Assembly: GCA_013076295.1 (NCBI GenBank)
Contig: RQOL01000361.1
Coordinates: 1 to 64,000 of the forward strand
Direction: 5' to 3'
Source: Sanderia malayensis
Lineage: Eukaryota > Cnidaria > Scyphozoa > Semaeostomeae > Pelagiidae
DNA: 64,000 nt
Program-made: the position numbers and the translations under genes
In this document: one piece after another, positions 28,601-38,200 of the stretch
Layout of the letters: the number at the start of each line of letters is the position of its first letter
Position numbering within the stretch: the first letter of the stretch is position 1
The notes under the pieces: generated by a model
Databases searched by the model: none
Told to the model about the DNA's origin: nothing
The model's input: the letters and a program-made list of their open reading frames with translations, nothing else

Positions 28601-30060
28601 TATTTTACTTAGTTCCAACTGTAATAACGTAGATTCATGTTCAAATAGTGTGCAGTAATGTTAAAATCACTGAAAAGAAGCAATTGCATGCAAGTTTTAC
28701 TTAGTTTCAGCGGTAATAACGTGGATTCATGTGCAATGAGTGTGCAGTAATGTTAATATCACTGCAAGCAAACAAATGCATGTTTAATTTAGTTCTTTTC
28801 AGCTGTAATAACGTTGATTCATGTTCAATTAGTGTGCAGTACTGTTAATATCACTGAAAACAAGCAAATGCATGTGTATTTTACTTAGTTTGAGGTGTAA
28901 CAACGTGGATTCATGTGCCATTACTGTGCAGTAATGTGAATATCACTGAAAACATGCAAATGCATAAGTATTTTACTTACTTTCAACTGTAATAAAGTGG
29001 ACTCATGTGCCATTAGTGTGCAGTAGTGTTAATATCACTGAAAACACGCAAATGCATGTGTAGTTTACTTAGTTTCAGCTGTAATAACGTGGATTCAGGT
29101 GCTATCAGTGTGCAGTTATGTTAATATCACTGAAGACAAGCAGATGCATGTGTATTTTTTTTAGTTTCAGCTGTAACAACGTGGATTCATGTGCAATTAG
29201 TGTGCAGCAATGTTAATACCACTGCAAATAAGCAAATGCATGTGTATTTCATTAAATTTCAGCTGTAATAACGTGGAATCATGTGCAATAGGTGTGCAGT
29301 AATGTTAATATCATTGCAAGGAAACAAATACATATTTAACTTAGTTATTTTTAGCTGTAGTAGCGTAGATTCATGTGCAGATAGTGTGCAGTAATGTTAA
29401 AATCACTGAAAGGAACCAAATGCATGTTTGTTTTACTTAGTTTCAGCTGTGATAACGTGGATTCATGTGCAATAAGTGTGCAGTAATGTTAATATCACTG
29501 CAAAGAAACAAATGCATGTGTATTTTATTCGATTTCAGCTGTAATAACGTGGATTCATTTGCAATTAGTGTGCAGTATTGTTAATATCAACGCAAACAAA
29601 CAAATGCATGCGTAATATAGTTAGGTTCAGCTGTAATAACATGGATTCATGTGCAATTAGTGTGCAGTAATGTTAATCTCACTGAAAACAAGCTAATGCA
29701 TGTGTATTTTATTTGGTTTGAGCTGTAATAACGTAGATTCATGTGCAATTAGTGTGCAGTTATGTTAATATCACTTCAAACAAACAAATGCATGCGTAAT
29801 TTAGTTAGTTTCAGCTGTAATAACGTGGATTCATGTGCAATTGGTGTGAAGTAATGTTATTATCACTGAAAACAAGCAGATGCATGACTTTCTTAGTTAG
29901 TTTCAGCTATAATAGCGTGGATTCATGTGCAATTAGTGTGCAGTATTGCTAATGTCACTGCAAACAAACAAATGCATGCGTAATTTAGTTAGTTTTGGCT
30001 GTAATAACGTGGATTCATGTGCAATTAGTGTGCAGTAACGTTATTATCACTGAAAACAAA
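25645..30060 (+). repeat. 48-monomer satellite block, copy 1 (no retroelement)
   Basis: The start word CAAATGCATG at 25645 matches 30061, an offset of 4416 bp or exactly 48 x 92. Sequence from 25901 onward matches sequence from 34634 onward at offset 8733, which is 4416 plus the 4317 bp of inserted element. Shared private variants include TGTGTAGTAG (25890 and 30306), GAGAAGAACC (27017 and 35750) and GAAAGGAACC (29407 and 38147). The site equivalent to the insertion, GTGTTAATATCAC at about 25898-25910, is uninterrupted here. Confidence 0.88.
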
Positions 30061-30316
30061 CAAATGCATGTTTAATTTAATTAGTTTCAGCTGTAATAAC
30101 GTTGATTCATGTCCAATTAGTGTACAGTAATGTTAATATCACTGAAAACATGCCAATGCATGTGTATTTTACTTAGTTTGAGGTGTAACAACGTGGATTC
30201 AAGTGCCATTACTGTGCAGTAATGTTAATATCACTCAAAACATGCAAATGCATGTGTATTTTACTTACTTTCAACTGTAATAAAGTGGACTCATGTGCCA
30301 TTAGTGTGTAGTAGTG

Positions 30317-30320
30317 TTAA
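30317..30320. other. TTAA at left edge of element (crossover core or target duplication)
   Basis: Satellite reads GTGTTAA, then the element starts ATGTTAGTTAATACATG. The same TTAA follows the element at 34634-34637 and also sits at the B1/A2 junction, 33577-33580. The empty site in the paralogous copy at about 25898 has a single TTAA. Confidence 0.75.
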
Positions 30321-30727
30321 ATGTTAGTTAATACATGAAATTTATTAACTTTAGTTAATTAGGCACGGATTTCTCATATTGCGTGACTCTTTTTTGATGC
30401 TAATCAACAACCAAAATTAACAGGGCCGCACCAAGGGTGCGTTGATTACTTGACACAGGCAAGGTATTTTAATCTGGCACCAATCGAAAATATCACGCAT
30501 AGCGATGCTGCCTGTATCTAATCTCAGCTTGATGAAAGTGACAAGCACAATAAACCAATCAGAGCTCCCAACACAGCAAGCTAACCAGCGACAAGCCAAT
30601 CAAATTAAGCGAATCACCACGCAAAATACTCCCTTTATAAGACAATGCAAAGCCCTCAAAGGGCAACAATTTACAAACAAAGCAACATATACATAGTTGC
30701 CAAGCAAATCAAGGAAACAAAAATTTA
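30321..30727 (+). repeat. Split direct repeat A1 (element 5' end)
   Basis: 407 bp, identical to A2 (33581-33986) except for one extra T in a T run near 30390. Identity ends at ...CAAAAATTTA, after which A1 continues into the Gag leader. Near its outer end the sequence has GTTAATA(N9)TATTAAC, a 7-bp inverted repeat at about 30327-30349. A second hairpin, CGCACC-AAG-GGTGCG, lies at 30427-30441. Open frames on either strand inside A are short and resemble nothing known. Confidence 0.9.
30555..30641 (+). promoter_or_regulatory. Candidate RNA polymerase II promoter in A1
   Basis: CCAATC at 30555, CCAAT at 30596 and a TATA-like TTTATAAG at 30634-30641 are spaced about 40 bp apart on the + strand, about 110 bp upstream of the Gag start codon. 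Transcription would then begin near 30665-30675, inside A, as expected for an element whose terminal repeat drives its own RNA. A small hairpin GCCCT-CAA-AGGGC lies at 30652-30664. The call rests on sequence words only. Confidence 0.4.
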
Positions 30728-30749
30728 ATTTGAACGAAAGCTAGGTGAG

Positions 30750-31481
30750 ATGGCTAAAAGCAAGTCAATTAAACAAGGCATACGGAGAAGTACGCGACCT
30801 TCTACAGCGGCGACTACTGCTAGTTCATGGCCCAGTGTTGCAACCGAAGCCAACACGGCAATAGAAGGCTCTCTGGCTACCATCGTCCGCGAACTGATGA
30901 CCGCCAACAAGCCTCCACAGACGGATAGACCAGCCAATACGCCGCAGCCAGTTTCACTCGAAACGTTGCATCTTCCAAGCAGTTCAGCCCCACCGATGAT
31001 GCCGGCCACGTACACCATCAATGCCTTCTCGCCGGAGGTTTCCAACAGCCTCGTCAGACAAATCCAGAGCGGTGAGTTTTTTGAATTATCAAAAATTAGT
31101 CACTCAGAACCTCCAGAAATTATCTCCCCCGGCACCACAAGTTTTCCATTTGAATGGGGGATGATAACGACTTGAAGATTGTTAAGCACGATGTACTGGG
31201 GAAGGATCGACCAACAATTCTGGTTGATGACGTTTACAGCCGGCCCACAAGATCAAGAGGATTGTATTTTTAACAAAGAACCCTTTAACAGTAAATCCCT
31301 TGCGGCAAAAAGGGACGACGTATGCCGCAGGTTTAATATCGAACGCTTTTGTAAAGAGGCTACCTGCCGATTTAAACATGTATGCAACAGACCGGGCTGT
31401 GGGGGAAAGCATGCTGGAAACAGATGCACCCTCGTCATCAACCCCGGCTCTGGAAAACATTACTACTTCGTTATCTCGTAG
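30750..31481 (+). pseudogene. Gag-like ORF1 remnant with zinc fingers
   Basis: Gag of DIRS-order elements binds the element RNA and forms the particle in which it is copied. The start at 30750 has G at -3 and G at +4. The first 141 codons are Ser/Thr/Pro-rich, then carry SGEFFELSKI (residues 107-116), a recognisable conserved stretch of these Gags. A TGA at 31173 breaks the frame. In the same frame after the stop comes YWGRIDQQFWLMTFTAG (31194-31244), typical of the region before the fingers. Next is C-X8-C-X4-C-X3-H followed by C-X4-C-X3-H-X4-C (31323-31427). The usual middle of Gag, rich in Trp and aromatic residues, is missing, so an internal deletion near 31160-31190 is likely. The frame ends at 31479-31481, overlapping the start of the reverse transcriptase remnant in another frame. 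Confidence 0.75.
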
Positions 31482-31488
31482 TTTAAAA

Positions 31489-32597
31489 CCGTTGAGTAGA
31501 ATTGATGTCGTTCATCTAGAACTCGCTTTAGACACCCATCCTGATTGTTTTTTTTTTTGTTTTTTTTTGTTTTTTTTGTTTTTTTTTGTTTTTCGCTTCT
31601 GACCTGTGTACCGGACTACGGGAGGGTGTTTCAATTAGCGACCACAGCCCTAGAATACCCAGGCGTTCTCCGAATCCACCCACTGCTTCACTTCACCCGG
31701 ACAAAATTACCGAAAATCTTAACAAAGAGGTCTCCTTAGAGCGCCCAGTGGGCCCCTTTTTCAGAGCCGCCGTTTCCAAACCTGCAAGTTTCCCCCCTGG
31801 GGGTAGTTCCGGCAAACTGTTCCGAAAAATTCCGCACAATTTTTCATTTGTCTTATCCGAATTCGATCAATTCTTTCCTTGACAAGGACTCGCATTCTTT
31901 AAAATATGTAATAATCGATGAAGCAATTGCAGAGCCTCAACGTCTCGGGCTTGGTTCATTTATGGCCAAAACAGACATCGAATCTGCCTTTCGTCTAATT
32001 CAAGTCCATCCAAACGACTGGGAATTATTGGGTATGAACTGGAACGGGGGTTTCTATTTCGAAAAATTCTTGCTTATTGGCCTACGCGGCGGTCCTTTTC
32101 TCTTCAATCAATATGCTACCGCGATTCACTGGATACTGGAACATAAGTGTGTAATTTCCTACGTGACACACTTCCTAGACGATTTCTTGATTATCGAACC
32201 TAAAAATCCTGATTCCCCGTTTGACAAAATTTGTAAGGTCAGCCTTCAAGAAACAGGCATTTCCATCGCGTGGCTAGAGTTGTATGCTATTGTTATGGCC
32301 TGCCTTATTTGTGCACCACGCTGGTTTACGAAAAGGATTTATTTTAATGCAATAACGAGTCTGTTGTTTATATCATTACCTCAAAACGTCCCCCTTCCCC
32401 AAAGTGATGGCTCTGGTCCATCACCTAACGCTTCTCACTATGCAATATAATTTCTATTTTTTGCTAAACACATCCCGGGAGCAAACAACGAAATAGCTGA
32501 TTCTCTCTCACGTTTCCAGGTCGATTGTTTCCGACCATTGGCGCCATGGGCCGACCCCCTGCCTCCACAACTCCCGGAGGAAATTTCGCACCTTTGA
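31489..32597 (+). pseudogene. Reverse transcriptase / RNase H remnant (ORF2)
   Basis: The reverse transcriptase copies element RNA and the RNase H domain removes it. Matches lie in several frames: HLELALDTHPD (about 31512-31544), then a T/G tract, LCTGLREG (31606-31629) and LHPDKITENLNKEV (about 31689-31731). After a one-base shift at the T run near 31756, a longer open stretch runs 31761-32450. It holds KTDIESAFRLIQVHP, with the first catalytic Asp at 31974, and HFLDDFLII, with the Asp pair at 32178-32183. Soon after, at about 32225, the protein jumps to the RNase H stretch WLELYAIVMA (32271-32300), so the thumb and the start of RNase H are deleted. The expected Cys-Asp-Asn near 32348 reads as Cys-Asn-Asn in a shifted frame. 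The end of RNase H, HIPGANNEIADSLSRF, is back in the first frame at 32469-32516, with a stop at 32595. It is non-functional. Confidence 0.82.
31547..31594 (+). repeat. T-rich tract with single G interruptions
   Basis: Runs of about 7-12 T separated by single G. The tract sits inside the reverse transcriptase remnant, exactly between the HPD word and the LCTGLREG word, replacing a handful of codons that family members have there. It is either a microsatellite expansion after the element died or a sequence-accuracy problem in a homopolymer. Confidence 0.85.
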
Positions 32598-32625
32598 CGC
32601 CTTTGTTACACCATTTTCAAGTTTT

Positions 32626-33125
32626 TCACTCGCCCAAAATACACAAGACTCACACCGCACGGGGGTCAAGCAGTTCCTTACTTTTGCTAAGCGTTCAAAG
32701 CTCATGGATTTTAGGGTATTTTGTCCGCCGACGGAATTACTCTATGTTATTTTGCTACTCACATGGCCCCGACTGTCTCACATGACACAATAACAATGTT
32801 TCTGGCCGCAGTGAGAGACTTTCATTTACAACACGTTTTTACTTGCAACTTGCAAGATTTCTGTCGACAATATATATTCTTTGATCACTTTCACATTTCC
32901 GGGCTGCTTCAGCTGGACACTGCACGTGATCTCGATAACCAAATGATATGGGCCATAATTTGCTCCGCACAATTGGATACAATTGCACATCTAATTTCAC
33001 GCATTTCTCTATACTCGTTTTTATGGGCAATCGCTGGACGCAATTTGTGGGCAAAAGTGCAAACACTTCATATCACAAAAACTCGGAATAGCACATCAAT
33101 AACCTATACTGATACAAATCAGTAA
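32626..33125 (+). pseudogene. Tyrosine recombinase N-terminal remnant (ORF3)
   Basis: Tyrosine recombinases of DIRS-order elements join the circular DNA copy to the genome. In one frame, 32626-32742 reads like the core-binding domain, with HRTGVKQFLTFAKRS and PPTELL. A frameshift near 32742 moves the match to a second frame: CYFATHMAP, then SHDTITMFLAAVRDFHLQH (about 32776-32832). DNQMIWAIICSA (about 32937-32972) resembles the start of the catalytic domain. Beyond that the conserved Arg, His-X-X-Arg and Tyr cannot be identified, so the catalytic half is lost or unrecognisable. The frame stops at 33123-33125, inside B1, where B2 has CAGAAA instead of CAGTAA. It follows RNase H closely, with no methyltransferase domain between. 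It cannot be active. Confidence 0.68.
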
Positions 33126-33142
33126 AGTATTAGGCTCAACGG

Positions 33143-33248
33143 GGCCTCGCGTACCTCGTTATGGTTTCGAATCGGGGCCTCGCGTACCCCGTACAAATTA
33201 ATGGCAAGGCCTCGCGTACCTTATAAAAAGCCAGGGGCCTCGCGTACC
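33143..33248 (+). promoter_or_regulatory. Four 13-bp GGCCTCGCGTACC boxes in B1
   Basis: Exact copies start at 33143, 33176, 33208 and 33236, spaced 33, 32 and 28 bp, in otherwise unrelated sequence. The set is repeated in B2 at 34200, 34233, 34265 and 34293. Regular spacing of a GC-rich word in an AT-rich setting suggests a binding site array or RNA structure. The function is unknown. Confidence 0.6.
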
Positions 33249-33273
33249 CCATCGCAAAATATGTCAAAACAAA

Positions 33274-33316
33274 ACGGACAGCGTCCGTAAATTCCGAGTC
33301 AGGGACAGCGTCCCTG
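33274..33316. other. Pair of hairpins with the same AGC loop
   Basis: ACGGAC-AGC-GTCCGT (33274-33288) and CAGGGAC-AGC-GTCCCTG (33300-33316) have perfect stems of 6 and 7 bp and an identical loop. They share the core GGACAGCGTCC or GGGACAGCGTCCC. The same pair lies in B2 at 34331-34345 and 34357-34373. They could act in the RNA (3' processing, reverse transcription) or as a protein site; the sequence does not decide. Confidence 0.6.
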
Positions 33317-33576
33317 CCCCTCCGCTCGCACTTGGTTCCTTGCAAATGCGTTTCCTACACCGCCCACAATATCGTAATTAACTGTTTTTAATTTATGTAT
33401 AACATCATTGATATATTTACGTAATTTACCTAACAATTATGTTGTAAATTATGATGATGATGAAGATGACTATGTTGTAAATTATGATTGTGATGAATAT
33501 TATTATGATGATGATGATGATTCAAAGCATAACGCAATGGCTTGTTCTTGCGATTCTCTGCGGTACGAGTGAATAA

Positions 33577-33580
33577 TTAA
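33577..33580. other. TTAA at the B1/A2 junction
   Basis: B1 ends GAATAA, then TTAA, then A2 begins ATGTTAGTTAATACATG. In a split-direct-repeat element this junction equals the junction of the circular DNA form, so its TTAA matches the TTAA at both genomic edges. Confidence 0.7.
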
Positions 33581-33986
33581 ATGTTAGTTAATACATGAAA
33601 TTTATTAACTTTAGTTAATTAGGCACGGATTTCTCATATTGCGTGACTCTTTTTGATGCTAATCAACAACCAAAATTAACAGGGCCGCACCAAGGGTGCG
33701 TTGATTACTTGACACAGGCAAGGTATTTTAATCTGGCACCAATCGAAAATATCACGCATAGCGATGCTGCCTGTATCTAATCTCAGCTTGATGAAAGTGA
33801 CAAGCACAATAAACCAATCAGAGCTCCCAACACAGCAAGCTAACCAGCGACAAGCCAATCAAATTAAGCGAATCACCACGCAAAATACTCCCTTTATAAG
33901 ACAATGCAAAGCCCTCAAAGGGCAACAATTTACAAACAAAGCAACATATACATAGTTGCCAAGCAAATCAAGGAAACAAAAATTTA
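33581..33986 (+). repeat. Split direct repeat A2
   Basis: 406 bp, the same as A1 apart from one T fewer in a T run. It carries the same CCAAT words (33814 and 33855) and TATA-like word (33893-33900), and the same hairpin at 33686-33700. Identity with A1 stops after CAAAAATTTA, where A2 runs into a 120 bp segment not present after A1. Confidence 0.9.
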
Positions 33987-34106
33987 CCCGCCCACCTCCC
34001 TATCCACCGATAGAGGCATATCCAAGGTTCTACGAGCTACCTCTCACGAACCACCTGATTAATTGAAAGTCGCAATGCATCTGAGACGCCAAACTTTGCA
34101 GGAACT
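33987..34106 (+). other. 120-bp segment between A2 and B2
   Basis: No match to any other part of the window. It is rich in C at its start, with short open frames and no recognisable protein motif. It could be a leftover of the internal region of a longer element, such as the C-terminal end of the recombinase gene, or a normal spacer of this element family. Confidence 0.6.
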
Positions 34107-34633
34107 GGCAAAAGTGCAAACACTTCATATCACAAAAACTCGGAATAGCACATCAATAACCTATACTGATACAAATCAGAAAAGTATTAGGCTCAACGGG
34201 GCCTCGCGTACCTCGTTATGGTTTCGAATCGGGGCCTCGCGTACCCCGTACAAATTAATGGCAAGGCCTCGCGTACCTTATAAAAAGCCAGGGGCCTCGC
34301 GTACCCCATCGCAAAATATGTCAAAACAAAACGGACAGCGTCCGTAAATTCCGAGTCAGGGACAGCGTCCCTGCCCCTCCGCTCGCACTTGGTTCCTTGC
34401 AAATGCGTTTCCTACACCGCCCACAATATCGTAATTAACTGTTTTTAATTTATGTATAACATCATTGATATATTTACGTAATTTACCTAACAATTATGTT
34501 GTAAATTATGATGATGATGAAGATGACTATGTTGTAAATTATGATTGTGATGAATATTATTATGATGATGATGATGATTCAAAGCATAACGCAATGGCTT
34601 GTTCTTGCGATTCTCTGCGGTACGAGTGAATAA
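34107..34633 (+). repeat. Split direct repeat B2 (element 3' end)
   Basis: 527 bp copy of B1 at offset 1057, with one substitution. It includes the four 13-bp boxes, both hairpins and the GAT-rich stretch (34506-34579). It ends GAGTGAATAA, followed by TTAA and the resumed satellite. Confidence 0.9.
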
Positions 34634-34637
34634 TTAA
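34634..34637. other. TTAA at right edge of element
   Basis: It follows GAATAA of B2 and is the start of satellite TTAATATCACTG. Together with 30317-30320 it is a 4-bp duplication relative to the empty site near 25901. Confidence 0.75.
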
Positions 34638-37600
34638 TATCACTGAAAACACGCAAATGCATGTGTAGTTTACTTAGTTTCAGCTGTAATAACGTGGATT
34701 CATGTGCAATTAGTGTGCAGTAATATTAATATCACTGCAGAAAAACAAATGCATGTGTATTTTAGTTAGTTTCAGCTCTAATAACGTGGAATCGTGTGCA
34801 ATTAGTGTGCAGTAAAGTTAATATCACTAAAAACAAGCAAATGCATGTGTATTTTACTTAGCTTCAGCTGTAATAACGTGGAATCATGTGCAATTAGTGT
34901 GCAGTAATGTTAATATCACTGAAAACAAGCAAATGCATGTGTATTTTACTTAGTTCCAACTGTAATAACGTAGATTCATGTTCAAATAGTGTGCAGTAAT
35001 GTTAAAATCACTGAAAAGAAGCAATTGCATGCAAGTTTTACTTAGTTTCAGCGGTAATAACGTGGATTCATGTGCAATGAGTGTGCAGTAATGTTAATAT
35101 CACTGCAAGCAAACAAATGCATGTTTAATTTAGTTCGTTTCAGCTGTAATAACGTTGATTCATGTCCAATTAGTGTGCAGTACTGTTAATATCACTGAAA
35201 ACAAGCAAATGCATGTGTATTTTACTTAGTTTGAGGTGTAACAACGTGGATTCATGTGCCATTACTGTGCAGTAATGTGAATATCACTGAAAACATGCAA
35301 ATGCATGTGTATTTTACTTACTTTCAACTGTAATAAAGTGGACTCATGTGCCATTAGTGTGCAGTAGTGTTAATATCACTGAAAACACGCAAATGCATGT
35401 GTAGTTTACTTAGTTTCAGCTGTAATAACGTGGATTCAGGTGCTATCAGTGTGCAGTTATGTTAATATCACTGAAGACAAGCAGATGCATGTGTATTTTT
35501 TTTAGTTTCAGCTGTAACAACGTGGATTCATGTGCAATTAGTGTGCAGCAATGTTAAAATCACTGCAAATAAGCAAATGCATGTGTATTTCATTAAATTT
35601 CAGCTGTAATAACGTGGAATCATGTGCAATAGGTGTGCAGTAATGTTAATATCATTGCAAGGAAACAAATACATATTTAACTTAGTTATTTTTAGCTGTA
35701 GTAGCGTAGATTCATGTGCAGATAGTGTGCAGTAATGTTAAAATCACTGAGAAGAACCAAATGCATGTTTGTTTTACTTAGTTTCAGCTGTGATAACGTG
35801 GATTCATGTGCAATAAGTGTGCAGTAATGTTAATATCACTGCAAAGAAACAAATGCATGTGTATTTTATTCGATTTCAGCTGTAATAACGTGGATTCATT
35901 TGCAATTAGTGTGCAGTATTGTTAATATCATCGCAAACAAACAAATGCATGCGTAATATAGTTAGGTTCAGCTGTAATAACATGGATTCATGTGCAATTA
36001 GTGTGCAGTAATGTTAATCTCACTGAAAACAAGCTAATGCATGTGTATTTTATTTGGTTTGAGCTGTAATAACGTAGATTCATGTGCAATTAGTGTGCAG
36101 TTATGTTAATATCACTTCAAACAAACAAATGCATGCGTAATTTAGTTACTTTCAGCTGTAATAACGTGGATTCATGTGCAATTGGTGTGAAGTAATGTTA
36201 TTATCACTGAAAACAAGCAGATGCATGACTTTGTTAGTTAGTTTCAGCTATAATAGCGTGGATTCATGTGCAATTAGTGTGCAGTATTGCTAATGTCACT
36301 GCAAACAAACAAATGCATGCGTAATTTAGTTAGTCTTGGCTGTAATAACGTGGATTCATGTGCAATTAGTGTGCAGTAACGTTATTATCACTGAAAACAA
36401 GCACATCCATGTGTATTTTATTTTGTTGCATCTGTAATTACGTGGATTCATGTGCAATTAGTGTGCAGTAGTGTTAATATCACTGAAAACAAGCAAGTGC
36501 CTGTCTTTCTTACTTAGTTAGAGCTGTAATAACGTGGATTCATGTGCAATTAGTGTGCAGTAATGTTAATGTCACTGCAAACAAACAAATGCATGCGTAA
36601 TTTAGTTAGTTTTGGCTGTAATAACGTGGATTCATGTGCAATTAGTGTGCAGTAATGTTAAAATCACTGAAAAGAAGCAAAGGCATGTGTATTTTATTTA
36701 GTATTAGCTGTATTAACGTGAATTCATGTGCAATAAGTGTGCAGTAATGTTAATATCACTGCAAACAAACAAATGCATGTTTAATTTAATTAGTTTCAGC
36801 TGTAATAACGTTGATTCATGTCCAATTAGTGTACAGTAATGTTAATATCACTGAAAACATGCCAATGCATGTGTATTTTACTTAGTTTGAGGTGTAACAA
36901 CGTGGATTCAAGTGCCATTACTGTGCAGTAATGTTAATATCACTCAAAACATGCAAATGCATGTGTATTTTACTTACTTTCAACTGTAATAAAGTGGACT
37001 CATGTGCCATTAGTGTGCAGTAGTGTTAATATCACTGAAAACACGCAAATGCATGTGTAGTTTACTTAGTTTCAGCTGTAATAACGTGGATTCATGTGCA
37101 ATTAGTGTGCAGTAATATTAATATCACTGCAGAAAAACAAATGCATGTGTATTTTAGTTAGTTTCAGCTCTAATAACGTGGAATCGTGTGCAATTAGTGT
37201 GCAGTAAAGTTAATATCACTGAAAACAAGCAAATGCATGTGTATTTTACTTAGCTTCAGCTGTAATAACGTGGAATCATGTGCAATTAGTGTGCAGTAAT
37301 GTTAATATCACTGAAAACAAGCAAATGCATGTGTATTTTACTTAGTTCCAACTGTAATAACGTAGATTCATGTTCAAATAGTGTGCAGTAATGTTAAAAT
37401 CACTGAAAAGAAGCAATTGCATGCAAGTTTTACTTAGTTTCAGCGGTAATAACGTGGATTCATGTGCAATGAGTGTGCAGTAATGTTAATATCACTGCAA
37501 GCAAACAAATGCATGTTTAATTTAGTTCTTTTCAGCTGTAATAACGTTGATTCATGTTCAATTAGTGTGCAGTACTGTTAATATCACTGAAAACAAGCAA

Positions 37601-38200
37601 ATGCATGTGTATTTTACTTAGTTTGAGGTGTAACAACGTGGATTCATGTGCCATTACTGTGCAGTAATGTGAATATCACTGAAAACATGCAAATGCATGT
37701 GTATTTTACTTACTTTCAACTGTAATAAAGTGGACTCATGTGCCATTAGTGTGCAGTAGTGTTAATATCACTGAAAACACGCAAATGCATGTGTAGTTTA
37801 CTTAGTTTCAGCTGTAATAACGTGGATTCAGGTGCTATCAGTGTGCAGTTATGTTAATATCACTGAAGACAAGCAGATGCATGTGTATTTTTTTAGTTTC
37901 AGCTGTAACAACGTGGATTCATGTGCAATTAGTGTGCAGCAATGTTAATACCACTGCAAATAAGCAAATGCATGTGTATTTCATTAAATTTCAGCTGTAA
38001 TAACGTGGAATCATGTGCAATAGGTGTGCAGTAATGTTAATATCATTGCAAGGAAACAAATACATATTTAACTTAGTTATTTTTAGCTGTAGTAGCGTAG
38101 ATTCATGTGCAGATAGTGTGCAGTAATGTTAAAATCACTGAAAGGAACCAAATGCATGTTTGTTTTACTTAGTTTCAGCTGGGATAACGTGGATTCATGT

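Larger units (their letters stand above)
1..30316 (+). repeat. 92-bp satellite array, left part
   Basis: About 330 head-to-tail monomers near 92 bp. Conserved words, in order within a monomer, are TTAATATCACTG, AAATGCATGTGTATTTTA, TTTCAGCTGTAATAACGTGG, ATTCATGTGCAATTAG and TGTGCAGTAATG. The consensus has 30 G/C in 92. The main variation is GAAAACAAGC versus GCAAACAAAC just after the CACT word, and GTGTATTTTA versus GTTTAATTTA after the ATGCAT. There is no spacer between copies and no gene was seen. The array stops at the TTAA that borders the retroelement at 30321. Short open frames here are chance readings through the repeat. I do not recognise the satellite family by name. Confidence 0.97.
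33050..33576 (+). repeat. Split direct repeat B1
   Basis: 527 bp, identical to B2 (34107-34633) except for one base (T at 33123, A at 34180). It contains the end of the recombinase-derived frame, four GGCCTCGCGTACC boxes, two hairpins and a GAT-rich stretch at about 33449-33522. It ends GAGTGAATAA directly before TTAA. Confidence 0.9.
30321..34633 (+). mobile_element. Decayed DIRS-order (Ngaro/PAT-like) retrotransposon
   Basis: A 4313 bp insertion in the satellite, of clearly different base composition. It contains direct repeats in the order A1 (30321-30727), B1 (33050-33576), A2 (33581-33986) and B2 (34107-34633). Gag, reverse transcriptase, RNase H and tyrosine recombinase remnants lie between A1 and B1. 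Split direct repeats plus a tyrosine recombinase, with no integrase, protease or methyltransferase seen, fit Ngaro/PAT-like elements rather than DIRS1-like ones, which have inverted terminal repeats. All frames are broken and parts are deleted, so the copy is not autonomous. An alternative reading is a defective long copy with an internally deleted short copy (33581-34633) inserted at its edge; the shared TTAA junction allows both. Confidence 0.82.

Noticed and set aside
1..30316. CRISPR-like array
   Set aside because: Monomers are adjacent with no unique spacers, about 92 bp long, in a eukaryotic-type satellite.
30417..30696. Open frames on both strands within A1, also in A2
   Set aside because: They lie in the promoter-bearing terminal repeat, match no known protein, and are conserved only because A1 and A2 are copies.
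30725..31045. 106-codon frame on the - strand opposite Gag
   Set aside because: It is antisense to a recognisable Gag and has no known motif.
31072..31077. GTGAGT splice-donor-like word in Gag
   Set aside because: It falls within the conserved SGEF codons of Gag and no convincing acceptor follows at the expected frame; it is likely coincidence.
33136..33345. 69-codon - strand frame in B1 (again at 34193-34402) with repeated YARPR words
   Set aside because: The repeated residues come from the four 13-bp DNA boxes; there is no start context or family match.
30321..34633. LTR (Gypsy or Copia) retrotransposon or DDE transposon with TTAA duplication (piggyBac-like)
   Set aside because: No integrase, protease or transposase. 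Repeats are split as A/B rather than simple terminal repeats, and the coding remnants match DIRS-order Gag, reverse transcriptase and tyrosine recombinase.
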